Of a stretch of 64,000 nucleotides of DNA, positions 1-9,711 are shown in pieces; the first letter of the stretch is position 1, and each line of letters opens with the position of its first letter. The stretch is taken from positions 124,001 to 188,000 of the forward strand of contig CBDHDU010000047.1 of the NCBI GenBank assembly GCA_965261725.1. Reading direction: 5' to 3'. The notes below the pieces were generated by a model. The model saw only the letters and a list, made by a program, of their open reading frames with translations, had not been told where the DNA came from and searched no databases. Made by a program: the position numbers and the translations under genes. The stretch comes from CANDOC01 sp965261725. Lineage in GTDB: Bacteria; Pseudomonadota; Gammaproteobacteria; Pseudomonadales; Endozoicomonadaceae.

Positions 1-158
1 GTGAAGCGAAATCGCTGCCGCTGAATAAGCATTGGAGACCAGCCAAGAGCTTGTTTCGGTTGGGATTGGATATGCTTCACAGAGTGCTGAAAAACGAAGG
101 CTCAAAAAATGACGAAGTCAGCTTCCAGGTCTTACTTCAAGTTTTGTCCCGTACATAG
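1..158 (+). CDS. IS4-like transposase, C-terminal end (partial)
   Basis: An open frame enters from the left edge (first whole codon at position 3) and stops at 156-158, giving the last 51 residues of a protein. The sequence includes KSLFRLGLDMLHRVL and ends VLLQVLSRT. From memory this resembles the C-terminal tail of IS4-type transposases that are common in IS-rich marine gammaproteobacteria. It is not the same as the tail of the IS4-like transposase ending at 51503, so it would belong to a different element. No terminal inverted repeat could be recognised after the stop. The family call is tentative because the catalytic domain lies outside the window. Confidence 0.5.
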   Translation, partial: EAKSLPLNKHWRPAKSLFRLGLDMLHRVLKNEGSKNDEVSFQVLLQVLSRT

Positions 159-305
159 GTGACCGTGGCTGGTTCCACTGGTTTGAATCACTTGTAAGCT
201 TTATTTTTATTCTGACACTGATGTTAGCGATGATTGCTCCACTGGATGCAGTCTGTGTGGAACGTTAGCTTTGCGGTGCTGTATGTAATGACTGTCTGAG
301 GAGTT

Positions 306-989
306 ATGTCTGTGAAATTACTGGTGATAGAGGATGACCAGACAACACGGGACTATGTTGTAAAAGGATTCATGGAAGCAGGATGGGCTGTCGATCAGGC
401 AGATAATGGTCGGGATGGTTTATTTCTTGCGTCTGATGATACTTATGACGTGATCATCCTCGACCGTATGCTGCCCGGCATGGATGGCCTGAAGCTGCTG
501 AAAATCCTCAGGGGAACAGACAATAATACACCGGTGCTTATCCTGAGTGCGCTGGATGCTGTTGATCAGCGTATTCAGGGATTACGGGAGGGTGGCGACG
601 ATTATCTCTGCAAACCTTTTTCCTTTGCCGAGCTACTGGTAAGAGTCGAAATTCTGGCGCGTCGCGGCAAAGTTAAGCCTTCAATGACAACGCTGAAACT
701 GGCTGATCTGAAAATGGATTTATTATCCCATCAGGTATTCCGGGGTGAAACTGAAATCAGCCTGCAGCCAAGAGAGTTTCAACTGCTGCGTTATCTCCTT
801 GAGCATCAGGGCAAAGTTGTTTCCAGAACCTTATTGTTTGAAGCGGTGTGGGATTATCACTTTGATCCCGGCAGTAATATTATCGATGTCCATGTCGCCA
901 AACTGCGTCGCAAGCTTGAAGCTGCCGGAGAAGGTTCGCTGATCCACACGGTTCGGGGAGCAGGTTATGTTCTCCGTAGTGCCAGCTGA
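306..989 (+). CDS. OmpR/PhoB-family response regulator
   Basis: A 227-residue two-component response regulator. Residues 1-115 form a receiver domain with the acidic pair E9/D10-D11, phospho-acceptor D53 (in ILDRMLPGMDG), S81 and K103 (in YLCKPF). Residues about 130-225 form a winged-helix DNA-binding domain ending in the family-typical HTVRGAGYVLR. Length and layout are normal for the OmpR group. ATG 306 follows a good GAGGAG ribosome site. The histidine kinase gene starts 12 bp after its stop, so the two are almost certainly one operon and cognate partners. The signal and target genes cannot be told from the sequence; the layout resembles metal- or envelope-stress pairs such as CusRS and QseBC, but no specific assignment is justified. 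Confidence 0.93.
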   Translation: MSVKLLVIEDDQTTRDYVVKGFMEAGWAVDQADNGRDGLFLASDDTYDVIILDRMLPGMDGLKLLKILRGTDNNTPVLILSALDAVDQRIQGLREGGDDYLCKPFSFAELLVRVEILARRGKVKPSMTTLKLADLKMDLLSHQVFRGETEISLQPREFQLLRYLLEHQGKVVSRTLLFEAVWDYHFDPGSNIIDVHVAKLRRKLEAAGEGSLIHTVRGAGYVLRSAS

Positions 990-1001
990 GCGGAGTATCT
1001 G

Positions 1002-2342
1002 TTGAGCAAGAACTATAAAGCTTCATTGCTGTGGCGTTTTACGCTTATTCATACGTCTATAGTCGTCATGCTATGTGCGCTGACGCTCTGGCTGGTCAGC
1101 TATTTCAGTCTGGGCTATTCGCAGCAGCGACAGAATACTTTTGTGCTTGGGCAGCTCAGTACGCTTAAGCAACATGCAGTCACTGCAGACAGAAAAAGCT
1201 TTTTGAAGGAAATAGACTGGCTGGCTCGTGACAGTAGTCAGGTGCTTGTCGTTCTGAAGTCAGCAGATAAATACTTCGGTAATCTCAATTACTTGCCTGA
1301 CAGGGTTCCGCAGATGCCGGAAATCGGCAGCTTTATGATCTTCGGTAATAGTGCGCTGGGCAATGGTCGGCTGCAAAAAGTGCGCGGCAGTCAGATTGAT
1401 ACGCGTTGGGGAAAAGTACTGGTTGCTTATAATTCATCGGATTTCAATGTTTTTGCGGCTCGCTTCAAACTGGCGGTTTATGGTGCCATTTTTCTGGCGC
1501 TGATTGCCGGTCTGGTGACGGGAACGCTGTTCTCACGAAAAGTATTGGGAAGATTAAATGAGATAAACAAGATGACCCGACAGGTGAAGTCTGGTGATCT
1601 GTCTGCACGTGTTGCAGTGTCTTCCCGCAATGATGAATTTGACGAGCTGGCGGATCATATCAATGGCATGTTGAGCCGGATTGAAGATTCCGTCGGGGCG
1701 TTGAGAACCGTCACAGACAGTATTGCTCATGATCTGCGAACGCCACTGTCCCGCCTGAAAATCGGTCTGGATCAATGGTCGCTGAATGATGCCAAGGATA
1801 TGGATCGCTTCAGCAAGTTACAGAGTGAACTGGATACCATACTGCATACTTTTAACTCGATGTTAGAACTGACACGACTGGAACAGGGGCAGAACGATAT
1901 CTTGTTTGAAACCTGTAGTCTTACGGATATTTGCAGAGATGTTATTGAACTGGCAGAGCCTCTTGCTGAAGACCGGGAACAGATGCTGACACTGGATACA
2001 GGTGGCGATACTGTGATTAACGGCAACCGGCAGTTGTTGTTCAGGGCGGTTTTCAATCTGGTAGAAAATGCCATCAAATATGCACCGGAGAAAAGTCCTG
2101 TTAAGGTAGCGGTCGCCCAAGGGCAGGTACTGGTGATTGATACCGGCAAAGGCATTCCTGAACATGAACAGGAAAAAGTGTTCCGGCGCTTGTATAGGCT
2201 TGACCAGAGCCGCTCAACAGCCGGTTATGGCTTGGGGTTGTCGTTAGTTAAAGCGGTTGCAGAACTGCACGCCGCCACTATTACGTTTGAAGTGCAGGAA
2301 AATACGGGATTTATTGCTCGTTTATCGTTCCCGCTATCCTGA
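1002..2342 (+). CDS. Sensor histidine kinase (HAMP, HisKA, HATPase)
   Basis: A 446-residue membrane sensor kinase, read from a TTG start at 1002. A transmembrane segment lies near residues 11-38 and a second near 155-176, enclosing a periplasmic sensor region of about 115 residues. HAMP follows, then the HisKA box with phospho-acceptor H243 (SIAHDLRTPLSR), the N box NLVENAIKYA, the G1 box DTGKGIP and the G2 box GYGLGLS, so all catalytic motifs are present. It is the likely partner of the OmpR-type regulator 12 bp upstream. The hybrid kinase gene begins 15 bp downstream, so all three may be co-transcribed. The stimulus is unknown. Confidence 0.92.
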   Translation: MSKNYKASLLWRFTLIHTSIVVMLCALTLWLVSYFSLGYSQQRQNTFVLGQLSTLKQHAVTADRKSFLKEIDWLARDSSQVLVVLKSADKYFGNLNYLPDRVPQMPEIGSFMIFGNSALGNGRLQKVRGSQIDTRWGKVLVAYNSSDFNVFAARFKLAVYGAIFLALIAGLVTGTLFSRKVLGRLNEINKMTRQVKSGDLSARVAVSSRNDEFDELADHINGMLSRIEDSVGALRTVTDSIAHDLRTPLSRLKIGLDQWSLNDAKDMDRFSKLQSELDTILHTFNSMLELTRLEQGQNDILFETCSLTDICRDVIELAEPLAEDREQMLTLDTGGDTVINGNRQLLFRAVFNLVENAIKYAPEKSPVKVAVAQGQVLVIDTGKGIPEHEQEKVFRRLYRLDQSRSTAGYGLGLSLVKAVAELHAATITFEVQENTGFIARLSFPLS

Positions 2343-2357
2343 TAAGAAGCTGGTAGT

Positions 2358-4109
2358 TTGTTAAATAGTAGTTTGTTGAATAAAAGCGGTCGTTTGCTGT
2401 CTTCTGTTTTTCCATTTCACAAGGCCGTTTCATTTCGGTGGACGCTGGGTAACAAACTACTGCTCTCGTTTGCAGTAATGGCAAGCCTGACCGTGCTGAT
2501 GGGGGTGATTACCTGGATTGGTTTTGGCCAGATATCTCTCCGCGAGCAGCAGGTTCGGGATGATGCAATTCCAGATTTGATGGCTGCCCGACATCTTGCA
2601 GATCTGTCCAGCCAGATTATTGCGACCGCTCAGGCAATTTCTGATGCGACAACTGAAAGCGAATGGCGGGCTCAGGGGCGCTATCTGTCGGTTTCCAGTA
2701 AAGCGCTGGCTTATCAGCTCTCGGGGCTTGCCGACAAACCCTATCGGGCTGAAGACCCCGAAGCGTTACGAATTGCAGCAAACAAGATTATTAATAATCT
2801 TGCCGTATTGGGCGAAAAAGTAGGCGAGCGTATTGCTCTGGAAAATAATCGCCGGGTCACACGACAACAGCTTGAAAGTGCTGCCACGCTGCTGGGTTCC
2901 CTGACACGCTCGCAGGTTGCCAATGCCGATACTGCGCTGATCGCCAATATTACCCATTTTTACACACTGGGCCCGGAAAATAGCGACAGGGAGAGCGTAT
3001 ATCGTTTGCTCGACAGGTTGCTCGAAGTTGATGTTGATCTGTTGGAAAGAATGATGTCGCTGGAATTGCGGGCGCATCAGCTTCGGCATATCTCGATTCA
3101 GCTGGGTACAGTGAAATCAATAACGGCACTTAAAACTCTTGAATCAGGTTACCGCCAGGCACTGGAGGGTATCGGGCATTTGCTGGATAGTGTTGAAGAC
3201 CCTGATCGGCAGTTAAAACTGAAACAGCAGGCTGCCATTCTGGTGGCTGGCAAAGATGTGTTTAGTCATATTTATCAGTTAATCGGCGTTAATGAAGATA
3301 TTGCTCGGTTGACAGAAGGCAATGTCTTTTTATTTGCTGAGCTAAACGAGCAGGTGGAGGGTATTGTTGAGGAGTCAGAGCATTTGCTTGGGCAGGCCGG
3401 GCAAGCGTTACAGCATACCGTTAACCATGGGCAGCAGTGGGCAATAATACTGACGATTGTCGCTTTGTTGCTGATGGCATTAATCATCTCGAAAGTGGTT
3501 TATGGCAATCTGGTAAAACGTTTGGTTGCACAAACCCGGGTAATGGAAAAACTGGCAGAAGGTGATCTGGAAGTCAGAGCTGACTATGCGGGAGATGATG
3601 AACTGAGTGATATGGCTGAAGCGATTGAGGTCTTCCGCCAGAATGCCAAAGTCAGATTACGGCTTGAAGCCGAGCAGGCCGAGTATCAACAAGCGTTGCA
3701 GAATCATAAAGATAATCTTGAAAAACAGGTTGCAGTTCAGACCGAGCAATTAAGAGATACCAACCAACAGCTGGTTGAAGAAGCTAAACAGCTACAACTG
3801 GCACGCCAGCATGCTGAACAGGCCAGTCAGGCAAAAACAAACTTTCTTGCCCATATGAGCCATGAAATTCGTACGCCCATGAATGGTGTATTGGGTATGC
3901 TGGCACTTTTAAAAGATACCCCGCTTGATGTTCAGCAGCGCCATTATGTTGATGTGATTGGTAGCTCCGGGGAAATTCTGCTGGATATCCTGAACAATAT
4001 TCTGGATTTCTCATGTGTGGCCTGGCGGTCAAAATTGAAGCCGGGCATATGGAGTTCCAGCCTCGCAGCTTTAATCTGCAGGAGATGCTCTCAGGGCTGG
4101 TGGAACTGA
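2358..4109 (+). pseudogene. TorS-like hybrid sensor kinase, N-terminal half (frameshifted)
   Basis: The N-terminal 583 codons of what should be a single hybrid histidine kinase running to 5323. It uses a TTG start. A transmembrane helix lies near residues 30-55, then a long helical periplasmic sensor region of TorS type, a second transmembrane helix near 360-385, HAMP, a coiled coil (about 430-490) and the HisKA box SHEIRTPMNG with H502. The reading frame is correct up to NNILDFS. A 17-bp insertion at 4014-4030 then shifts it, and the last 30 or so residues are out of frame. Removing those 17 bp restores DFSKIEAG, the expected continuation into the ATPase domain. Either the gene is inactive as a hybrid kinase, or two separate half-proteins are made. 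Confidence 0.85.
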
Positions 4110-5323
4110 TGTCAGGCAGAGCCTGGAAGAAAGGCTTACAGCTTGAATATTATATTGATGACCGGATACCGCTTTGGTTGACGGGGGATGTGGTAAAAAT
4201 ACGTCAGGTATTGCTTAACCTGATAGGCAATGCTATCAAGTTCACCGAAGAAGGTGCTATCAATGTTGTGGTTTCGGCTATTAGCAATAAACAACATTGT
4301 TATCGTTTTGAAGTAATAGATACCGGCGAAGGTATCCCCCTCGATTTGCAGAAAACCATTTTTGAAGCGTTCTGTCAGGCTAATCATAATCTGCGCCAGC
4401 CCGGTACAGGTTTGGGGCTGGCTATCTCTCAGAGGATGATTGATTGCATGCAGGGGACGCTTCATGTGGACAGCCGTCCGGGAAGAGGTAGCTGTTTCAG
4501 TTTTGAACTGGAGCTGCCTGCAGGTGATATTGTACAGCAGGCAATTACAGAATCTGCAGAACTGCCCTGCTATCGGGTATTGCTGGTTGAGGATAATCCG
4601 GTTAACAGTCTGGTGGCCAAAGGTTATCTGGAACAGCTTGGACAGTATGTAGTGTGTGCGGATAGCGGCGAGAAAGCGCGTACAGCAATGCAACAAGGCA
4701 GGTTCGATCTGGTATTAATGGATATCAGTCTGCCGGATACTGATGGGGTCACGCTCACCTCAGAACTGAGAGAGATGGTCGATTATCAATTCCCGGTTAT
4801 TGCTGTATCGGCACATGTTTTCCGGGAAGATCAGGATAATTTTATCCGCCAGGGCATGGATGCCTGTCTGGGCAAACCATTGAGATTGAACATTCTGGAA
4901 CGCACTCTGCTGGAAGTGATGTCTGGTCAGGAATCGTCTTTTTATACTGAACCCGAAGATGAAGTTCTTGGTGAGTGTGAAGATAGCTCTCCTCCTCTGA
5001 ATACTGCACAGTTGATGGAAGATATTGATATTCTGGGCGCTGACGAAGTAAGCCGGTTGGCGGAAATGTTTAAAACCAGTTCGCTCAGCACACTACTGGC
5101 TTTGCAGGCAGCAACCGATCCAGAAGAAACAGGATCGTTAGCGCACTCACTTAAAGGGGCCGCCAGTAGTATGGGGCTGGAAAAACTGTCCGTTTATGTT
5201 GCTGAAATAGAGCGTAATGCCGCGCGCGGGAATATATTGAAGCATGAAGATAAAGAAGAGCTGGCATTGCTATATCAGCAATCATTAAAAGCACTGGCCT
5301 CGGAAATAGCAGCAGCCCGATAA
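4013..5323 (+). pseudogene. Hybrid sensor kinase, C-terminal half (HATPase, REC, HPt)
   Basis: The remainder of the broken hybrid kinase. After the frameshift it reads KIEAGHMEF and then a HATPase domain (N box NLIGNAIKF, DTGEGIP, GTGLGLAIS). Next come a receiver domain starting YRVLLVEDNPVN with phospho-acceptor D237 (LVLMDISLPDTDG), and an HPt domain with H378 in AHSLKGAASSMG. Residue numbers count from the first in-frame ATG at 4013, which lies inside the inserted segment and has no convincing ribosome site. The kinase-REC-HPt phosphorelay order is that of TorS, ArcB and BarA. The HisKA dimerisation/phospho-acceptor helix pair is split from the ATPase domain, so self-phosphorylation is unlikely unless the frame is restored. 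Confidence 0.85.
4014..4030. other. 17-bp frameshifting insertion matching a transposase gene
   Basis: Deleting these 17 bases gives an uninterrupted hybrid kinase frame (DFS-KIEAG). The 21-base stretch 4011-4031, which contains the insertion, is identical to 49177-49197 inside the IS4-like transposase gene, where it encodes part of IMCGLAV. A chance match of 21 bases within 64 kb is very unlikely. It may be templated filler DNA at a repaired break or an assembly error; the sequence alone cannot decide. Confidence 0.8.
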
Positions 5324-5334
5324 TTCGGGCTGCT
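5311..5334. terminator. Bidirectional hairpin between convergent genes
   Basis: A perfect 10-bp stem (agcagcccga / tcgggctgct, extendable by one C-G pair) with a TAAT loop. It overlaps the stop codon of the hybrid kinase and lies 15 bp beyond the end of the oppositely oriented peptidase gene. A U-run is weak on both sides. The position between convergent genes supports a shared terminator. Confidence 0.6.
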
Positions 5335-5349
5335 GTATCTCAGAAGGGG

Positions 5350-8205
5350 TTATTCTTCTTTGGCTGTGTGTGCCTTGCCAGTACTGGTAATAACCATTGG
5401 CTTTGCATGATCATCCATCAGTACTGCATCATAGGTTTGCAGCAGTTCCTGCGCTGAAACCTTTCGAATAGTATCAGCGAGCTGCTGGCGCAGGGTGAAG
5501 TCATGCTCAGTGTCGAGAATATCACCCCACAGGCGCGATGAACGTTCCCCAAGGTTGGTATCTTTCTTCAGCAGGCTGCCAATGATGCCGTCCTTGTATT
5601 CATCCAGTTCTTTATCGGAAAGTGCGGCAATTGCCTTACGTTCTTTCAGCAGGAACTCATCGACACGTTTACCCAGCCCTTCAGGTCCCAGTACCGGTGA
5701 CTGAATAGCAAAAATCAGTCCGGGCTGATTATCAATAAGGTAGTTGGAAGCGAATGCCACATAGCCAAGCTGTTGCTCGGTGCGTAGCTGATTAAAGAAT
5801 GGTGTGCCAATGATTTTACCTAGCAGTGAAAAACGGGCACGAGTGTTAAAATCTTTGCTATCACTCTGGTAATAACGCATCAGCACTGAATCATCATGAT
5901 CAATTTCGAGCTGCTGTCGCAGACTGGCTTCCGGCAGTTTGCTCAACCATTTCACATGATCATCAAAACGGTCAGCAGGGCTCCATTGCAGGCCGTCGGT
6001 AACAATAGCGGTTAACTGACGTGCATCAGCAGGCAGCAGGTTGCCATGATAGAACGCTTCAATATTGATGCCTTTATAGAAGTCAGTCGCATAGTTTTCC
6101 AGCTGGCTGGCGGTGACATGCGAGGCTGCAGCGATCAGAGCCTCATCACCGTACGCGCGATCAAACAGCGTTTGCTGCATTCTGGACATAACCTGCCGGT
6201 AGGGCGGGCTGAACTTTCTGTTACCAATATTTTTCAGCAAGCGGTTCTTTTCCTGCTCGAACTCGGCATCATTGATTTTAAATTCTTTGATAGCCTTGAT
6301 AATTGCCGCCAAAAGTACACTTTGTTTATCGTTGTACCCGGACAGGGCAACGAATAAACCGCTGCTGTCATATCCAATGCTGTAATTCAGCCCCGCTTCT
6401 CTGGCCGGATAACCATATTCATTCAGGCTGCGGTCGAGCAGTGTCCGGTACAGAGAAAGTAAAACCGCATCCTGTGGTGTGGCGGTAGCACTTTCGCGAG
6501 TGAAGCGGATTCGAATATCGGCGCGGGGAACCTTGAAGGTTTCATCATGCTGGAACCAGACTTTCAGCCCATCCTTATTAATAAGTACTTCAGGGTATTC
6601 TGTAGTGGCGCCCTGTTTGATATCCAGTGACTTTGCAATGAATGGGTTGACTGTCGGGATCGTCAGCTCTTTTTGAATACGGGGTTCTTTCAGCCGTTTC
6701 ATCAGATCTGCAGAAATAGGCTTGATACTGTACTGAGTGCCAAAGTGCGGCTCTGCTTTATCAGTTTGCACTCCCTGAGCAATAACAATCTGGCGCAAAT
6801 TATCCGGTGTCATTTGTTGCAGGAAACTATTAATCAGATTTCTGTCGTAAGACTTCCAAAGGTAAGCACTGTTCAATAACTCACTTGCAGGATAATAATG
6901 CATCCGTCCGGCCAGTGAAGACGCTGTTCTCTGCGGGTCACCGGCTTCCTTAAAACGGAAAGCGGTATTGGCAATGCGGCGGTTTTCATCAAACAGTTCG
7001 GCTTTAACACCCTGTTTTTTAACCAGCGCCAGATAATCAAAAGCCAGTGCCGTAATTTCGTTCACATGCTGTAGGCCTGCAGGTGTCAGATCCATGCTGA
7101 TTGAAAACTCACTGTAATCACCGGGCTGGTCATGGGCGCCGGCAGACAATGAGTTAATCCAGCCTTTCTGTTTCAGCAGACTATGCAAACTGCCTTTGCC
7201 TTCGTAGCCGATAATTTTTGCCAGATATTTCAGTGGTTTGCGATCGTAGTATGGCAATGTGCTGGGGAGCGGGAAGTCGAGGGACAGCTCCCGTTTCTCT
7301 TTCAGCGGCACAAGGTTAATGCGAACACCTTTTTGTGCAGGCGTATAAAGCGGTACTTTGATTTTCTGATCAGCTTTTGGTCCTGACGGCACTGCATCAA
7401 ATGAATCCTTTGCCCACTGTTCCAGTGTTTGCAGATCTTCTTTGCCATAGACGGTGACCGCTATATTGGCACCGACATAATACTTTTTGTAGAAGTCGAC
7501 CAGATCCTGCCAGAGCGCATCATCTTTACTGTTATCCAGCGTTTCCAGATTACCGATACTGAAACGGCTGCCGGGGTGTTCCGGGTTGACGGTATGGTTC
7601 AACGCCAGAATAAACCGCCAGTTGTCGTTTTTGGCGTGCAGCTTGTATTCGGAATTGACGGCATTGCGTTCTCTGTCAACATAGGTTTTATCAAGCGTTG
7701 GCGATACAAAGAACTGAGCTAGCTGATCCAGTGCCGGTTGCAGTTTGGCGGCGTTGATATCAAAGAAGTAATTGGTTCTCAGGCTTGAGGTATAAGCATT
7801 GGCAGAGCCGCCGTTAGCCCGGATGTATTCAAAGTAGCCATCGACTTCAGGGTATTTTTTATTGCCCAGGAACAGCATATGTTCAAGGAAGTGGGCAAGG
7901 CCAAGACGCTTATCAGGATCATTAAAGCTACCGGTGTTTACATCAACAGCGGCTGCCGCCTTGTCGGTGCGCGGGTCGGAAATCAGTAAAACCTGCACAC
8001 CGTTATTCAGCACAATATGGCGATAGTCACGGTAGTCCTGCGGGCTTTTAATTACTTCACCGCTGAGAACGCGCTGTGATGAAGAGGGCTGGGGAGTTAC
8101 ATCCTGAGTCTGCCGCTGCAGATTTGTCATACCACATCCAGTGAGCACCAGGGTCGTAGCCAGAGCGCTGACGACAAACGCCAGAGGTTTTATCTTCATA
8201 GCCAT
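5350..8205 (-). CDS. M16 family zinc peptidase, pitrilysin/insulinase type, lipoprotein
   Basis: A 951-residue metallopeptidase of the insulinase (M16) family, close in size to E. coli protease III. The N-terminus carries a lipoprotein signal (VSALATTLVLTGC, predicted lipidation at C24), so it is expected to be membrane-anchored in the envelope. The inverted zinc motif HFLEH is present (H105, E108, H109), with the third ligand E186 in the downstream NSEYKLH. Middle and C-terminal M16 domains follow at about 220-900, as in single-chain pitrilysins. The likely role is degradation of peptides in the periplasm. The gene stands alone and converges on the hybrid kinase. ATG 8199 is an alternative start two codons in. 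Confidence 0.9.
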   Translation of the reverse strand: MAMKIKPLAFVVSALATTLVLTGCGMTNLQRQTQDVTPQPSSSQRVLSGEVIKSPQDYRDYRHIVLNNGVQVLLISDPRTDKAAAAVDVNTGSFNDPDKRLGLAHFLEHMLFLGNKKYPEVDGYFEYIRANGGSANAYTSSLRTNYFFDINAAKLQPALDQLAQFFVSPTLDKTYVDRERNAVNSEYKLHAKNDNWRFILALNHTVNPEHPGSRFSIGNLETLDNSKDDALWQDLVDFYKKYYVGANIAVTVYGKEDLQTLEQWAKDSFDAVPSGPKADQKIKVPLYTPAQKGVRINLVPLKEKRELSLDFPLPSTLPYYDRKPLKYLAKIIGYEGKGSLHSLLKQKGWINSLSAGAHDQPGDYSEFSISMDLTPAGLQHVNEITALAFDYLALVKKQGVKAELFDENRRIANTAFRFKEAGDPQRTASSLAGRMHYYPASELLNSAYLWKSYDRNLINSFLQQMTPDNLRQIVIAQGVQTDKAEPHFGTQYSIKPISADLMKRLKEPRIQKELTIPTVNPFIAKSLDIKQGATTEYPEVLINKDGLKVWFQHDETFKVPRADIRIRFTRESATATPQDAVLLSLYRTLLDRSLNEYGYPAREAGLNYSIGYDSSGLFVALSGYNDKQSVLLAAIIKAIKEFKINDAEFEQEKNRLLKNIGNRKFSPPYRQVMSRMQQTLFDRAYGDEALIAAASHVTASQLENYATDFYKGINIEAFYHGNLLPADARQLTAIVTDGLQWSPADRFDDHVKWLSKLPEASLRQQLEIDHDDSVLMRYYQSDSKDFNTRARFSLLGKIIGTPFFNQLRTEQQLGYVAFASNYLIDNQPGLIFAIQSPVLGPEGLGKRVDEFLLKERKAIAALSDKELDEYKDGIIGSLLKKDTNLGERSSRLWGDILDTEHDFTLRQQLADTIRKVSAQELLQTYDAVLMDDHAKPMVITSTGKAHTAKEE

Positions 8206-8498
8206 CCTGTCTTGCTTTACTTTAACCCGAGGAAACTGCAGCTTTATTGCACCTCCCCCCTGTGTTTGCGTCTGCAGCGAAATAAGAGTACAACCGCTTC
8301 TGAGTGGCGTGCGCTGTAAGTAAATATCGCTGCTGCTGTGTTTTTGTGAAAATGCCTAACTTAGCTCTTCCAGTATTTGCCAAGGATGAGCGGCATTTTC
8401 CGCTCATGGCTGTTTGGATATTAAGACAAGAACGGCCTGCTGCCCAGCCATCATACTCATATCGACTGAAAACAGATGTTTACGGGAAACAATAAACG

Positions 8499-8726
8499 GT
8501 GATTATTCCCTGGAAGGATTTGGAAGCGGATACGCTGGAAAACCTGATCATAGAGTTTGTATCCAGACATGGCACTGATAACGGGGATGAATCAACACTG
8601 GAATCCCGTATCGGACAGGTCATGCAATTATTGAAAAGCGGGCAGGTCGTGATTGTCTGGGATGCGGCGTTGGAATCCGCCAATATTTTGCCAATAGATG
8701 AAGCCAGAGCGAACCATTCACAATAA
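8499..8726 (+). CDS. YheU family protein (UPF0270)
   Basis: A 75-residue protein read from GTG 8499. It begins MIIPWKDLEADTLENLI and contains the block LKSGQVVIVWDAALES, both typical of the small YheU/UPF0270 family of gammaproteobacteria. The family function is not established. The gene is followed 23 bp later by the thioesterase gene on the same strand, which suggests co-transcription. The 293-bp spacer before it, shared with the divergent peptidase gene, should hold both promoters; no site in it was recognised with confidence. Confidence 0.85.
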   Translation: MIIPWKDLEADTLENLIIEFVSRHGTDNGDESTLESRIGQVMQLLKSGQVVIVWDAALESANILPIDEARANHSQ

Positions 8727-8749
8727 AGAAGTTAAAGAGCGGCGTAAAA

Positions 8750-9547
8750 ATGACAACAACATTCGACAGCCTTATGAATCAGGTGATCCGCAAGGGCGAC
8801 CGGTATAGTGTTGAAATGCCAGCTAACTGGCGTCAGGGCAGAGCTTCCTTTGGTGGTGCTGTTGGTGCGCTTGGGGTTCGGGCAATGCAGCTTGATTGTG
8901 CCGGAGATCGCCCGCTGCGGAGTTTACAGGTTTCGTTTATTGGCCCTGTAGGTGATGATGAAATTACGATTGCCGTCCAGCAACTCAGGGCCGGAAAGAG
9001 TGTAACCCATCTTCAGGCAACTCTTTTCCAGCAAGATCAGGCTGCCTGTGTAGTTAATGCCTGCTTTGGTGAACCCCGGCAATCAGTAATTGATGTCCCG
9101 GCAGCAATGCGCCCGAAAGTGAAAGGTCCGGAAGGCATTGTTGACCTGCCTTATATACCGGGTGCTACGCCCGATTTTACCCGGAACTTTAACTTACGCT
9201 GGGCAAAGGGAGCCTTTCCTTTCAGCGGAGCCTGTGAGCCGGTAAGTGGTATCTGGGCGCGTTTTAAGGAATCTGTACCTGCATCAATACTGCATTTGAT
9301 TGCCGTTGGGGATATACCACCAACGCCGGTGTCAACATATCTCAAAAAGCCAGCCCCCCTGAGTTCATTAAGCTGGATGCTGGATATTATTGTTGACGAC
9401 CTTCAGGCAGACGCTGATGGCTGGTGGTATGTGGAAACAACCGTCGATCATGCTGCGGAAGGCTATGCCCATCAGGGATATTCAATCTATGAGCCTAACG
9501 GACGGCTTGTGGCTTTGGGGCGTCAGGTCGCAACAGTGTTTGGCTGA
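8750..9547 (+). CDS. Acyl-CoA thioesterase family protein (double hotdog)
   Basis: A 265-residue protein of the TesB-like thioesterase superfamily, related to the 4HBT_3 type. The N-terminal hotdog contains WRQGRASFGGAVGALGVRAM, where the early substrate-binding segment of this family sits, and RSLQVSFIGPV. The second hotdog lies around residues 130-265. The expected activity is hydrolysis of acyl-CoA thioesters in the cytoplasm; the natural substrate is unknown. It follows the yheU-like gene closely and precedes a leucine dehydrogenase gene (164 bp gap), so a link to acyl-CoA or branched-chain metabolism is possible but only inferred from position. Confidence 0.82.
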   Translation: MTTTFDSLMNQVIRKGDRYSVEMPANWRQGRASFGGAVGALGVRAMQLDCAGDRPLRSLQVSFIGPVGDDEITIAVQQLRAGKSVTHLQATLFQQDQAACVVNACFGEPRQSVIDVPAAMRPKVKGPEGIVDLPYIPGATPDFTRNFNLRWAKGAFPFSGACEPVSGIWARFKESVPASILHLIAVGDIPPTPVSTYLKKPAPLSSLSWMLDIIVDDLQADADGWWYVETTVDHAAEGYAHQGYSIYEPNGRLVALGRQVATVFG

Positions 9548-9711
9548 GGGTCAACAAACTTATTCGCAAAGTAAACAAGCTTCATTAATACGGGTTAGAG
9601 ACGAACAGAAACGATACGTTACGCCCCGAATCCAACTGGTAACAACCAATATCAGATCACTCATTACACTGTTAAGTATGACGTGAATAAATAAACTCTC
9701 GGGAGCATGCG

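Noticed and set aside
4136..4696. A 186-codon minus-strand open frame
   Set aside because: It overlaps the ATPase and receiver domains of the hybrid kinase on the other strand and resembles no protein.
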